Source: Rhizobiales bacterium 62-17 (GTDB lineage Bacteria; Pseudomonadota; Alphaproteobacteria; Rhizobiales; Beijerinckiaceae). Taken from it: DNA of 64,000 bases. A program made the position numbers and the translations under genes. The stretch is taken from the NCBI GenBank assembly GCA_001898965.1, contig MKVW01000009.1, positions 62,001 through 126,000 on the forward strand, given 5' to 3'. The notes below the pieces were generated by a model that made no database searches, had not been told where the DNA came from, and worked only from the letters and a program-made list of their open reading frames with translations. This document shows positions 33,370-41,846 of this stretch, one piece after another. How positions within the stretch are numbered: the first letter of the stretch is position 1; every line of letters starts with the position of its first letter.

Positions 33370-34662
33370 TCAGACCTCGTCGCGACGCGATGCCAGCAGG
33401 CACAGCAGCGAAATGATCGTGCAGATCAGCAGGTAATAGCCGACGGCGGCGATGCCATAATGGCTTTGCAGCCAGACCGCCGCATAGGGCGCCAGCGACG
33501 CACCCAGAATGCCGGCGATGTTGAAGGTCATCGACGAGCCGGTGTAGCGCACCTGCGCCGGGAACGGCGCGGCAAGCACCGCACCGATGATGCCGTAGTT
33601 GAGACCGAACAGAAACATCGCCACGGTGACGAAGATGTAGATCGCGTCGATATCGCCCGACAGCATCGGACCGAAGGCGAACGAAAACGCCGCGATCGCC
33701 AGCATGCCGACAAGCAACAGCGTGCGGCGGCCGATGAGATCGCCGAGCTTGCCGGCGAGTATGGTCGAGATGCCGAAGATCACCGAGGCATAGGCCTGCA
33801 CGCCGATGGCATCGACCAAGGTCATGTTCAAAACCTTGGTGTTGTAGGCGAGCAGATAAGCCGTCGCGAGATAGAACAGCACGAAGGTGACGAGGGCCAG
33901 GAAGGAGCCGAGGAACAGGCTGCGCTTGTGGCTGCGCAGCAGCTCCCAGATCGGCACGGCCACCCGCTCGGCGCGATCGATCGCCGCCTGGAATTCCGGC
34001 GTCTCGCTGATCGACAGGCGCACCCACAGGCCAACGACGATTAGAACAACCGAGATGATGAAGGGAATGCGCCAGCCCCAGGCCAGCAAATCCTCGCGCG
34101 ACATGAAATGCAGGAGAATCCAGAACGTACCGGACGCCAGGAACAGGCCGAGCGGCGCGCCGAACTGCGGGAACATGCCATACCAGCTACGCTTGCCTTC
34201 CGGCGCGTTCTCGGTGGCGAGCAGCACCGCACCGCCCCATTCGCCGCCCAGGCCAAAACCCTGGCCGAAACGACAGAGTGCCAGCAGCAACGGCGCCAGC
34301 ACGCCGACAGAGGCATGGGTCGGCAGCAGGCCGATCGCAACCGTCGAAATGCCCATGGTCAACAGCGCCGCCACCAGCGTCGTCTTGCGGCCGACGCGAT
34401 CGCCGAAATGGCCGAAGACCAGAGCGCCGAACGGGCGGGCGAAAAAGGCGATCGAGAAGGTGACGAACGAGGCGAGCAACGCCGTCGTGTCATCGGTGCC
34501 GGGGAAGAACAGCGTCGGGAACACCACGACCGCGGCGGTCGCATAGATATAGAAATCATAGAATTCGATGGTCGTGCCGATGAGGCTCGCCGTCAGCACC
34601 CGCGCGGGGGAGTTCAACGGCTTGGCGGGGGCAGCGAGCGGCGACGAGGTCGTTTGGGTCAT
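33370..34662 (-). CDS. MFS transporter, metabolite:H+ symporter (MHS) family
   Basis: 430 residues from the ATG at 34662 (GGAT upstream). Twelve hydrophobic segments. MHS signatures are GTTIEFYDFYIYATAA near the first helix, FGHFGDRVGRKTTL in loop 2-3 and GFGLGGEWGGAVLL. Family members carry osmolytes, dicarboxylates, aromatic acids or shikimate. An organic acid is therefore the likely cargo. Upstream of GNAT in a probable two-gene unit; a tRNA-Ser gene lies 120 nt beyond its start. Confidence 0.9.
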   Translation of the reverse strand: MTQTTSSPLAAPAKPLNSPARVLTASLIGTTIEFYDFYIYATAAVVVFPTLFFPGTDDTTALLASFVTFSIAFFARPFGALVFGHFGDRVGRKTTLVAALLTMGISTVAIGLLPTHASVGVLAPLLLALCRFGQGFGLGGEWGGAVLLATENAPEGKRSWYGMFPQFGAPLGLFLASGTFWILLHFMSREDLLAWGWRIPFIISVVLIVVGLWVRLSISETPEFQAAIDRAERVAVPIWELLRSHKRSLFLGSFLALVTFVLFYLATAYLLAYNTKVLNMTLVDAIGVQAYASVIFGISTILAGKLGDLIGRRTLLLVGMLAIAAFSFAFGPMLSGDIDAIYIFVTVAMFLFGLNYGIIGAVLAAPFPAQVRYTGSSMTFNIAGILGASLAPYAAVWLQSHYGIAAVGYYLLICTIISLLCLLASRRDEV

Positions 34663-34781
34663 CTTCGTATCCAGCGGGTCGTATACGCCTCCAGGCGGAT
34701 CGTCCGCAATTGGCGACAATAGCCTGGCCGACCGCGTAACCCACGCGATCAAGTCCGACCCAGTCGTTTCCAAGGTTTAAA

Positions 34782-34871
34782 TGGCGGAGAGGGAGGGATT
34801 CGAACCCCCGATACCGTTGCCGGTATGCCGCATTTCGAGTGCGGTGCATTCGACCACTCTGCCACCTCTCC
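34782..34871 (-). tRNA. tRNA-Ser (anticodon CGA)
   Basis: Read on the minus strand: acceptor GGAGAGG pairs with CCTCTCC near the 3' end, and CCA is encoded. The anticodon loop CTCGAAA gives CGA for codon UCG. A long variable arm (about 34 nt from anticodon stem to T stem) and the T loop GGTTCGAATCC are class II features expected for serine. 90 nt including CCA. Confidence 0.97.
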
Positions 34872-35098
34872 GGGTGCGGACAAGGTGTCCGGTGGTGGCG
34901 GCGACCTAACATGAACCGGACGCCGCCGACAAGCACCACGGGACGAAATTGCGCCGTTTCGCCGCCCCTGCCCCCAGGGCGGGGCTGCGCAGGCTGGAAG
35001 CCCCTGAAAATAACCCGGCAAACCGCGATTTTGCCGGTTGACCCGGAGTCGTCCCTGGCTATGATCCGCGCCGCCGCAAGGGGTTACACCTAAGCGCG
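34872..35098. other. Spacer between the two divergent tRNA genes
   Basis: 227 nt holding the outward promoters of both tRNAs. One clear hairpin, CCGGCAAA-N7-TTTGCCGG at 35015-35037, lies 61 nt before tRNA-Leu; a weaker GGGGCT/AGCCCC pair precedes it. No gene is apparent. Confidence 0.5.
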
Positions 35099-35183
35099 GC
35101 CCCTGTGGCGGAACTGGTAGACGCGCTCGACTCAAAATCGAGTTCCGCAAGGAGTGCTGGTTCGATCCCGGCCAGGGGCACCA
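35099..35183 (+). tRNA. tRNA-Leu (anticodon CAA)
   Basis: Acceptor GCCCCTG pairs with CAGGGGC, and CCA is encoded. The anticodon stem CTCGA/TCGAG encloses the loop CTCAAAA, giving anticodon CAA for codon UUG. Class II variable arm and T loop GGTTCGATCC present. 85 nt. Confidence 0.97.
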
Positions 35184-35233
35184 TTCCTTTCTTTCCAAGC
35201 TGTTTTCGGCTGCCCTGACGGGTGGCGGGCCTA

Positions 35234-35608
35234 TTAGCTTGCGGCCTTACGCCCACGCGAGACCTTCGGGGCGACGCTCTTGCCATAGGTGCGCCACCAA
35301 GCCGTCAGCGCCTCCATCGCCGGCCCAAGGCCGCGTGCCTTAGCCGTGATCTCATATTCAACGCGCAGCGGCACTTCCGCGAAGACCGTGCGCGACACCA
35401 GGCCATCGGCCTCTAGCTCACGTAGTTGTGCCGTAAGCATATGTTGCGTGATGCCTGGAATTGCTTTTCGCAACTCGCCGAAGCGGTGCATCCGCTGATT
35501 GAGCAACCAGAGAATCTCCAGCTTCCATTTACCCGAGAGCAGCGCGAAAGCCCGGCGCATCTCCTCGTGCATGTTGACTTGATCGTTGCTCATAGTCTGA
35601 ATTTCCAT
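35234..35608 (-). CDS. HxlR-type transcriptional regulator
   Basis: 124 residues, single winged-helix domain of the HxlR/MarR-like family: ALLSGKWKLEILWLL, RFGELRKAIPGITQHMLTAQLRELEADGLV, then YEITAKARGLGPAMEALTAW. Two in-frame ATGs (35608 and 35593) are possible, and neither has a strong ribosome-binding site. It is divergent from a DoxX-SDR-MAPEG gene group and most likely controls it; HxlR proteins commonly respond to electrophiles or quinones. No conserved redox cysteine is visible in this one. Confidence 0.9.
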   Translation of the reverse strand: MEIQTMSNDQVNMHEEMRRAFALLSGKWKLEILWLLNQRMHRFGELRKAIPGITQHMLTAQLRELEADGLVSRTVFAEVPLRVEYEITAKARGLGPAMEALTAWWRTYGKSVAPKVSRGRKAAS

Positions 35609-35722
35609 ACCTACCGACGATAATTCATCCTACTTGCGCTTATCCACCTAAGGCAACATTTTCCATGCACGTTGCCGGCGCAGATGTAAACGCGCCTGCA
35701 TCCAGCATCTGGAAAAAGAGAC

Positions 35723-36112
35723 ATGACCGCCATCTATACCTATTGGATCAGCACGGCGCTGCTGTCGCTGCTCTATCTGACATCCGCCTATCTATACGTC
35801 ACCAAGGCCGATCGGGTGCGGCAGGCCCTCGCCGATCTCGGCTATCCAGCCTATCTCGTGCAAGTCATGATCGCCGTGAAAGTCTTAGGCGTGGTCGCCA
35901 TCCTGTCGCGCTTCAACATAGCGCTTAGCGATCTCGCCTATGCAGGCATCTTCTATCACCTGTTGCTGTCGGGCCTCGCGCATCTCGGCGTCCGTAAGCC
36001 CATTGACGCCGTGCCGGCGGTGGTGGGTCTCGTTCTGGTCATAGCCTCGTTCGTCACGCAAAACGCCGGCCGCGACGTCCCTTCGCCCTACCTGCTCGCA
36101 GCAATGCTCTGA
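35723..36112 (+). CDS. DoxX-family small membrane protein
   Basis: 129 residues with four hydrophobic helices (STALLSLLYLTSAYLYV, AYLVQVMIAVKVLGVVAIL, LAYAGIFYHLLLSGLAHLGV, VPAVVGLVLVIASFV), the DoxX-like plan. AAAGAGA precedes the ATG. It is first of three genes divergent from HxlR; the frequent pairing of DoxX proteins with HxlR regulators and oxidoreductases fits a role in redox or membrane stress, which is inferred from context only. Confidence 0.87.
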   Translation: MTAIYTYWISTALLSLLYLTSAYLYVTKADRVRQALADLGYPAYLVQVMIAVKVLGVVAILSRFNIALSDLAYAGIFYHLLLSGLAHLGVRKPIDAVPAVVGLVLVIASFVTQNAGRDVPSPYLLAAML

Positions 36113-36153
36113 CGCAACCAACCGACAACCATCCTGATCACATGGAGATGAAT

Positions 36154-36894
36154 ATGAGCCGTCTCAACGGAAAAGTTGCTATCGTCACAGGTGCCAGCCG
36201 GGGCATCGGCCGCGCCGCCGCCAAGCTACTGGCCGCGGAAGGCGCGGAAGTCGCTGTCCTTTCGAGAACATCCGAAGGCGTTGATCGCGTTGTCGCCGAC
36301 ATCGTGGAAGCGGGCGGCACTGCGCTCGGCGTCGTTTGCGACATTTCGGACGCCAATCAGATCAAAGCGGCGGTGGACAAGGTGGTCGCCGCTTATGGCG
36401 GGATCGACATTCTCGTCAACAATGCCTTCGATCCTTCCGCACCGTTCTCGTCCATCATCGATCTTTCGATCGAGCAGTTACAGCGCAATTTCGATGTGGG
36501 ACCGATCGCCTATCTGCGGACGATGCAAGCTTGCTATCCTTATTTGAAAGCAAGCGGCGATGGGCGCATCATCAATTTTGGCTCGATGGCGGGCATTGTC
36601 GGCCTGACAGGCTATGGCCCTTACAACATGGCGAAGGAGGCGGTGCGCGCCCTGACCAGAGTTGCCGCGCGCGAATGGGGTGCCGACAAGATCACCGTCA
36701 ACAATGTGCTTCCAATCGCGAACACCTGGGGCACGGACGAAATTCCTCCGCCAAACAATGCTCTTGGACGCTTTGGTTCCGCAGAGGAAGACATCGCCCC
36801 CGTCGTCCTCTTTCTCGCCAGCAAGGACGCGCAGTTCCTCACGGGCTACAGCCTCACCCCTGATGGCGGTGCCATCATCGACAGCGCGCGCTGA
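36154..36894 (+). CDS. Short-chain dehydrogenase/reductase (SDR)
   Basis: 246 residues from the ATG at 36154, which has GGAG 6 nt upstream; the codon at 36142 overlaps that site. Cofactor motif TGASRGIG at 12-19, NN at 89-90, catalytic S144, Y157 and K161. The C-terminal NVLPIANTWGTDEIPPPNN loop and the DGGAIID end are typical of 3-oxoacyl or unspecific SDRs. NAD(P) preference and substrate unknown. Between DoxX and MAPEG, 14 nt from the latter, in one transcript under HxlR control. Confidence 0.92.
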   Translation: MSRLNGKVAIVTGASRGIGRAAAKLLAAEGAEVAVLSRTSEGVDRVVADIVEAGGTALGVVCDISDANQIKAAVDKVVAAYGGIDILVNNAFDPSAPFSSIIDLSIEQLQRNFDVGPIAYLRTMQACYPYLKASGDGRIINFGSMAGIVGLTGYGPYNMAKEAVRALTRVAAREWGADKITVNNVLPIANTWGTDEIPPPNNALGRFGSAEEDIAPVVLFLASKDAQFLTGYSLTPDGGAIIDSAR

Positions 36895-36908
36895 ACAGGA
36901 GCGCCCGA

Positions 36909-37313
36909 ATGACGATCCTTCCCATCACCTCTCTCTTCGCGGCGGTCTTCGCCATCGCCTTGGTCGCCCTTTCGCTGCCCATCACCTTGCAACGCGTCAA
37001 AGTCGGCACGTTGATGGGCGACGGGGCCGACACGACCTTGCACCAGCGCATTCGCGCGCAGGGCAATTTCATCGAATACGTACCCCTGGGGATCATCACC
37101 CTCGCACTGGTCGAGGCGCAGGCAGTGCCAGCTTGGATGGTCGTGGCCATCGGCACCTCGCTCGCTTTCGGCCGCGTGCTGCATGCGATCGGCATGCTCA
37201 ACGCTTCCGCGCCACTGCGCGGCCTGGGGATGATCTTGACTTATCTGGCGTTGATTTCGGCAGCCGCACGTCTGTTCATTGACGCCGGGAGCTGGTGGGC
37301 ATCGACATCGTAG
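36909..37313 (+). CDS. MAPEG-family membrane protein
   Basis: 134 residues with four hydrophobic helices. The MAPEG features are LHQRIRAQGNFIEYVPLGIITLAL, with conserved Arg, Asn, Glu and Tyr for glutathione binding, and FGRVLHAIGM. Bacterial members are glutathione-linked transferases or peroxidases of the inner membrane. Downstream of SDR and DoxX, which supports a detoxification operon. It ends 13 nt before a palindromic repeat. Confidence 0.88.
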   Translation: MTILPITSLFAAVFAIALVALSLPITLQRVKVGTLMGDGADTTLHQRIRAQGNFIEYVPLGIITLALVEAQAVPAWMVVAIGTSLAFGRVLHAIGMLNASAPLRGLGMILTYLALISAAARLFIDAGSWWASTS

Positions 37314-37326
37314 CGTTTGCCCCTGG

Positions 37327-37356
37327 ATGCCGGATCACGCTTCGCGTGTCCGGCAT
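37327..37356. repeat. Palindromic intergenic repeat, GTGTCATCC family (copy 2, short)
   Basis: ATGCCGGATCACGC/GCGTGTCCGGCAT hairpin preceded by CCCCTGG and followed by GACACAG, matching the right end of the element at 1958-2077. It lies between the convergent MAPEG and ilvD genes. Likely a bidirectional terminator. Confidence 0.7.
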
Positions 37357-37380
37357 GACACAGAGGTTTCAGATCTTCTT

Positions 37381-39237
37381 CTACTTCCGCTCCACCTGGC
37401 TGACATCGCGCACCGCGCCACGCGCCGCGTTGGTGGTCAGCGCCGCATAGGCGCGCAGCGCCGGCGAGACGTTGCGCGTGCGCGCGGCCACCGGCTTCCA
37501 GGCATCGCTGCCCTTGGCATCCATGGCCTTGCGGCGTGCCGCGAGCGTCGCGTCATCGACTTCGAGCTTCATGACGCGGTTGGGGATGTCGATGAGGATC
37601 GAATCGCCCTGCTCGACCAGGCCGATCAGGCCACCCTCGGCCGCTTCCGGCGAGACATGGCCGATGGACAGGCCCGAGGTGCCGCCGGAGAAGCGCCCGT
37701 CGGTGATCAGAGCGCAGGCTTTGCCGAGGCCCTTCGATTTCAGATAGCTGGTCGGATAGAGCATTTCCTGCATACCCGGGCCGCCCTTTGGCCCCTCGTA
37801 GCGGATGACCACCACGTCACCGGCCTTCACCTTGCCCGTGAGAATGGCGCTCACCGAGGCTTCCTGGCTCTCGAAGACGACGGCCGGGCCGCGGAAGGTG
37901 AGGATCGATTCATCGACACCGGCCGTTTTCACGATCGAGCCTTCCGGCGCCAGATTGCCAAACAGCACAGCGAGGCCGCCGTCCTTGGAGAACGGATGCT
38001 CGGCCGAGCGGATGACGCCCTTCTCGCGATCGGTGTCGAGCTCTTTCCAGCGCGCCGATTGGCTGAAGGCGGTCTGCGTCGGCACGCCGCCCGGACCCGC
38101 CTTATAGAAATTGCGCACGTCTTCGCTCTTGGTGCGGCCGATGTCCCAGCGTGCCAAGGCATCGCCGACGGTCGGCGCATGCACGGTCGGCAAGGTCGCA
38201 TCGATCAGGCCGGCCTTCTCGAGTTCGCCGAGGATCGACATGATGCCGCCGGCGCGATGCACGTCTTCCATATGCACGTCGCTCTTGGCCGGCGCCACCT
38301 TGCACAGGCACGGCACGCGCCGCGACAGCCGATCGATATCGGCCATGGTGAAATCGACGCCGCCTTCCTGCGCGGCCGCCAGCAAATGCAGCACCGTATT
38401 GGTCGAGCCGCCCATGGCGATGTCGAGGCTCATGGCATTCTCGAACGCCTTGAAGCTGGCGATGTTGCGCGGCAGGGCGGTGGCATCGTCCTGTTCGTAC
38501 CAGCGCCGGGCCAGATCGACGATCACATGGCCGGCTTCGCGGAACAGCCGCTCGCGATCGGCATGGGTGGCCAGCGTCGAGCCATTGCCCGGCAGCGACA
38601 GGCCCAGTGCCTCGGTCAGGCAGTTCATCGAATTGGCGGTGAACATGCCCGAGCACGAACCACACGTCGGACAGGCTGAACGTTCGATCGTCTTCACTTC
38701 TTCATCGGTGTAGGAATCGTCAGCCGCGACGACCATGGCATCGATGAGATCGAGCGCGCGCGTCTGGCCCTTCACCACCACCTTGCCGGCTTCCATCGGG
38801 CCGCCGGAGACGAAGACCACCGGAATGTTGAGGCGCATGGCGGCCATCAGCATCCCGGGCGTGATCTTGTCGCAATTGGAAATGCAGACCATCGCATCGG
38901 CGCAATGGGCATTGACCATATATTCGACGCTGTCAGCGATCAGCTCACGGCTCGGCAGCGAATAGAGCATGCCGTCGTGACCCATGGCGATGCCGTCATC
39001 GACGGCGATCGTATTAAATTCCTTGGCGACGCCGCCAGCCGCTTCGACCTCACGCGCCACGAGCTGGCCGAGGTCCTTCAAATGGACATGGCCCGGCACG
39101 AACTGAGTGAAAGAATTGGCGATGGCGATGATCGGCTTGCCGAAATCCTCGTCCTTCATGCCCGTGGCGCGCCACAGGCCGCGGGCGCCCGCCATGTTGC
39201 GGCCGTGGGTGGTGGTTCTGGAACGATATGCCGGCAT
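37381..39237 (-). CDS. ilvD: Dihydroxy-acid dehydratase
   Basis: Fe-S enzyme of branched-chain amino acid and pantothenate synthesis, converting 2,3-dihydroxy-3-methylbutanoate and homologues to 2-oxo acids. 618 residues from the ATG at 39237 ([20 protein letters not shown], close to the E. coli start). Cluster cysteines appear in [12 protein letters not shown] and [19 protein letters not shown]; the Mg-binding region is [11 protein letters not shown]. The last 60 residues are Ala/Arg-rich with [16 protein letters not shown]. Divergent from a LysR gene with two palindromes between, so local regulation is likely. Confidence 0.97.
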   Translation of the reverse strand: MPAYRSRTTTHGRNMAGARGLWRATGMKDEDFGKPIIAIANSFTQFVPGHVHLKDLGQLVAREVEAAGGVAKEFNTIAVDDGIAMGHDGMLYSLPSRELIADSVEYMVNAHCADAMVCISNCDKITPGMLMAAMRLNIPVVFVSGGPMEAGKVVVKGQTRALDLIDAMVVAADDSYTDEEVKTIERSACPTCGSCSGMFTANSMNCLTEALGLSLPGNGSTLATHADRERLFREAGHVIVDLARRWYEQDDATALPRNIASFKAFENAMSLDIAMGGSTNTVLHLLAAAQEGGVDFTMADIDRLSRRVPCLCKVAPAKSDVHMEDVHRAGGIMSILGELEKAGLIDATLPTVHAPTVGDALARWDIGRTKSEDVRNFYKAGPGGVPTQTAFSQSARWKELDTDREKGVIRSAEHPFSKDGGLAVLFGNLAPEGSIVKTAGVDESILTFRGPAVVFESQEASVSAILTGKVKAGDVVVIRYEGPKGGPGMQEMLYPTSYLKSKGLGKACALITDGRFSGGTSGLSIGHVSPEAAEGGLIGLVEQGDSILIDIPNRVMKLEVDDATLAARRKAMDAKGSDAWKPVAARTRNVSPALRAYAALTTNAARGAVRDVSQVERK

Positions 39238-39319
39238 TGGATCCAAGCCCTCGATGGCGCGCCCCGGGACGGGCGACGGGTTAGTTTGGAACTTCTCTAC
39301 GCTGCTTCCGGGCCAAGGT

Positions 39320-39334
39320 GAAATATATTATTTC
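39320..39334. promoter_or_regulatory. Palindrome GAAATA-TAT-TATTTC between ilvD and LysR
   Basis: Exact 6-bp arms around three bases, in an AT-rich pocket of the 133-nt divergent spacer. Candidate LysR recall or autoregulatory site. Confidence 0.45.
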
Positions 39335-39351
39335 ATGGCTATTAGGTCGCT

Positions 39352-39367
39352 GGATATATTATTATCC
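39352..39367. promoter_or_regulatory. Palindrome GGATA-N6-TATCC just before the LysR start
   Basis: Exact 5-bp arms ending 3 nt before the LysR ATG. With the site at 39320 it forms a pair of AT-rich palindromes, as often seen for LysR autoregulation. Confidence 0.35.
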
Positions 39368-39370
39368 GCC

Positions 39371-40276
39371 ATGGACATTCGCCAGCTCCGCCAATTCGCC
39401 ACCGTGGCCGAGACCCTGCACTTCGGCCGTGCCGCCGCCCAGCTCGGCATGACCCAGCCGCCGCTCAGCCAGTCGATCCAGGCGCTGGAGCGGGAACTGG
39501 GCACAATGCTGTTCACGCGCACCAAGCGCAGCGTCGCGCTCACCCCCTTCGGCGAACAATGGCTGGTGCATGTGCGCGCCGCGCTCGACCGCGTTGCGGC
39601 CCTGCCCGACATCGCCAAAAGACTGCGCGACGGCGAAACCGGCCGTCTCGAACTCTCCTTCGTCTCGACTGCCGACTACAGCATCCTGCCCGATCTCGTG
39701 CGCCGCTATGCTCAGCTCTATCCCGATGTCGAGATCGCGCTGACGGAAGCCACCAGCGACGTGCAGATATCAGCCCTCCTCGAAGGACGCGGCCATGCCG
39801 GGCTCATCATTCCGCCAGCGGAAGGTGCGCTACCGCACCAGCTCGGCTATCACCGTCTCGTCCTTGAACCTCTGGTGGCGGCGGTGCCCGAGATCTGGAT
39901 CGCGCAGAAGCGCATCAAGCTCACCCACGATCGCTTGGCACCCGACGCGGTGGTGAACGCGCCGCTCGTCATCTTTCCACGCCAGTCGGCGCCCTCGTTC
40001 TACGATCTCGTCACCGGCTATTTCACCGCCCATGGACGGCCCGCGACCATCGTGCAAAAGGCCATTCAGATGCAGACGATCATCAGCCTCGTTTCGGCCG
40101 GCATGGGCATCGCACTTGTGCCTGCCTCGCTGCGGCATCTGGCGCGCACGGGCGTACGCTACATAGATCTACAACTCGAACCGCCGACACTCGAAACCGG
40201 CATCGCCTGGCGTCGCGATGACATGACACCGACCTTGCGCCGCTTCCTCGCGACGGTGAATAGCGAAGAGCGGTAA
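39371..40276 (+). CDS. LysR family transcriptional regulator
   Basis: 301 residues from the ATG at 39371, where the canonical LysR beginning MDIRQLRQFATVAETLHFGRAA occurs; a longer frame runs back into ilvD and is not credible. The HTH is at about 3-60 (LGMTQPPLSQSIQALERELG, LFTRTKRSVALT). The C-terminal part resembles CatR/BenM-type effector domains (FVSTADYSILPDLVRRYAQLYPDVEIAL). Divergent from ilvD. Control of a branched-chain amino acid gene by such a regulator would be atypical, so its true target may be elsewhere. Confidence 0.92.
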   Translation: MDIRQLRQFATVAETLHFGRAAAQLGMTQPPLSQSIQALERELGTMLFTRTKRSVALTPFGEQWLVHVRAALDRVAALPDIAKRLRDGETGRLELSFVSTADYSILPDLVRRYAQLYPDVEIALTEATSDVQISALLEGRGHAGLIIPPAEGALPHQLGYHRLVLEPLVAAVPEIWIAQKRIKLTHDRLAPDAVVNAPLVIFPRQSAPSFYDLVTGYFTAHGRPATIVQKAIQMQTIISLVSAGMGIALVPASLRHLARTGVRYIDLQLEPPTLETGIAWRRDDMTPTLRRFLATVNSEER

Positions 40277-40494
40277 CGCTCCGCAGTCTTCTCGTCTTCC
40301 CGCACGCGCGAGGCAAAGAGTATCGCAACGGCGATACGCATCGCGCCATTCATCGCCACGCGAACGACCTGTGCGACGTTGCACATCGATCATGCCGCGT
40401 TCGTGCGACCTTCTGAGCGTGGTCGATGCCCGCCTTCATCTCCACACGGACTGTCAGAGCTGAATGTTCAACACCCCTTGTTAGGAGATATGTC

Positions 40495-40725
40495 ATGAAG
40501 AAACTCATTCTCGCTGCTTCGCTCGCCACCTTCGCCACGCTCGGCCTTGCCGCCACCAGCGCTTCGGCCAAGGGCTTCCACAAGCATTTCCATGGTGGCT
40601 GGGGCCACGGCCATCACCACCACTTCCATGGTGGCTGGGGTTATGGCGGCGGCTACGGCTTCGCCTATATGCCGCGCTGCCGTTGGGTTCCCGGTTACGC
40701 CGGTTGGGTTCGCGTCTGCCGCTAG
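40495..40725 (+). CDS. Small exported His/Gly-rich peptide
   Basis: 76 residues from the ATG at 40495 with AGGAGA upstream. Signal peptide to about residue 25 (ATSASA-KG). The mature peptide is a repeat of FHGGWG with a run of four His (GHGHHHHFHGGWG), then Tyr/Gly-rich sequence and two Cys near the end (RCRWVPGYAGWVRVC). It ends in a good terminator, so it is a real monocistronic gene. Metal (Ni, Zn, Cu) binding is suggested by composition. Similar short Gly/His-rich exported proteins are widespread in Hyphomicrobiales, mostly unstudied. Confidence 0.82.
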   Translation: MKKLILAASLATFATLGLAATSASAKGFHKHFHGGWGHGHHHHFHGGWGYGGGYGFAYMPRCRWVPGYAGWVRVCR

Positions 40726-40743
40726 CCGCCGTGCCTGAACGAG

Positions 40744-40773
40744 AGAGCCGGTTCATCTGAGCCGGCTCTTTTC
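40744..40773 (+). terminator. Rho-independent terminator of the His/Gly-rich peptide gene
   Basis: AGAGCCGG/CCGGCTCT stem of 8 bp with a 10-nt loop, followed by TTTTC. It starts 19 nt after the stop. The best terminator seen in the window. Confidence 0.8.
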
Positions 40774-40877
40774 GTTGTATCGAATCTTCGCAACATGCTT
40801 GCGCTTCTTGCCGCACGCGACGCCCCTCCTTAAGCTGGTCCGCACGTCGAACAACCAGATGGGCCACGGAGGAAACG

Positions 40878-41840
40878 ATGCGCCTTTGGATTTTCTTGAG
40901 CGCTTGTCTCTTCATCGGCTTAAATCCCGCCACCGCGCAGACAACTCCCGAATCGACACAACCCATCAAAATCCTTGTCGGCGCACCGCCCGGCGGCACC
41001 ACCGACACGATGGCCCGCGCCATCGCCGCTGAAATGGCACCGGCGCTTGGTCAAACCGTCATCGTTGAAAACCGCCCCGGTGCCGGCGGCAATATCGCCG
41101 CCGATGCGGTTGCCAAGGCGCCGCCGGATGGCAACACACTGCTGATGAGTTTCACCAGCCATACGATCAACGCCACGCTCTATTCGAAACTACCGTTCGA
41201 TCCGGTGAATGATTTCACGCCGATCAGCATGATCGCCACGGTGCCCAACATTCTCGTTGGCAATCCGCAAGTGCCGGCCAAGACGCTGCCCGAACTCATC
41301 GCGCTCGCCAAACAGAAACCAGGCAAACTCACCGTCGCCATCGGCGGCACCGGCTCATCGCTGCATATGGCGGGCGAGCAGTTCAAGACGATGGCCCAAC
41401 TCGATCTCTTGAACGTGCCCTACAAAGGCACGGCACCCGCCATTGCCGATGTGGTGGCCGGCCATGTCGATTTGATGTTCGTCAGTCCTGTCGTCGGCCT
41501 GTCGCAGATCCGCGCCGGCACGCTGCGCGCCTATGCGGTGTCGACCGTCGGCCGCCAGCCTTTCCTGCCCGATGTGCCCGCCATCAGCGAAGTGATCCCA
41601 GGATTCGAATCCGCCGCGTGGTTTGGCCTATTTGCGCCAGCCAAACTACCCGCGCCCATTGCCGCCAAGTTGAATGGCGTTGTCGTGACCGCGCTCAATG
41701 GTCCGAAAATGCGCGCCCAGATGGCGACCGAAGGCGCGACGCCGGCCGGCACAAGCCTCGCCGACTTCGCCGCTTTCGTGCGCCGCGACGTGGAACGCTG
41801 GGCGCCGATCGTCAAGCAATCGGGCGCCACCGTCGAGTAG
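40878..41840 (+). CDS. Bug-family solute-binding receptor (tripartite tricarboxylate transporter type)
   Basis: 320-residue periplasmic receptor. A signal peptide of about 22 residues is followed by KILVGAPPGGTTDTMARAIAAEMAPALGQTVIVENRPGAGGNIAAD, the Bug/TctC beginning. Further landmarks are GGTGSSLHMAGEQFK and VPYKGTAPAIADVVAGHVDLMF. Typical ligands are carboxylates or aromatic acids. No TctA or TctB membrane genes are nearby, as usual for orphan Bug proteins. GGAGG precedes the ATG. It converges at 6 nt with the next gene. Confidence 0.93.
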   Translation: MRLWIFLSACLFIGLNPATAQTTPESTQPIKILVGAPPGGTTDTMARAIAAEMAPALGQTVIVENRPGAGGNIAADAVAKAPPDGNTLLMSFTSHTINATLYSKLPFDPVNDFTPISMIATVPNILVGNPQVPAKTLPELIALAKQKPGKLTVAIGGTGSSLHMAGEQFKTMAQLDLLNVPYKGTAPAIADVVAGHVDLMFVSPVVGLSQIRAGTLRAYAVSTVGRQPFLPDVPAISEVIPGFESAAWFGLFAPAKLPAPIAAKLNGVVVTALNGPKMRAQMATEGATPAGTSLADFAAFVRRDVERWAPIVKQSGATVE

Positions 41841-41846
41841 CGCTCA

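Noticed and set aside
40426-40494. Upstream extension of the His/Gly-rich peptide
   Set aside because: AGGAGA stands just before the ATG at 40495, which starts a clean signal peptide; the extension would mask it.
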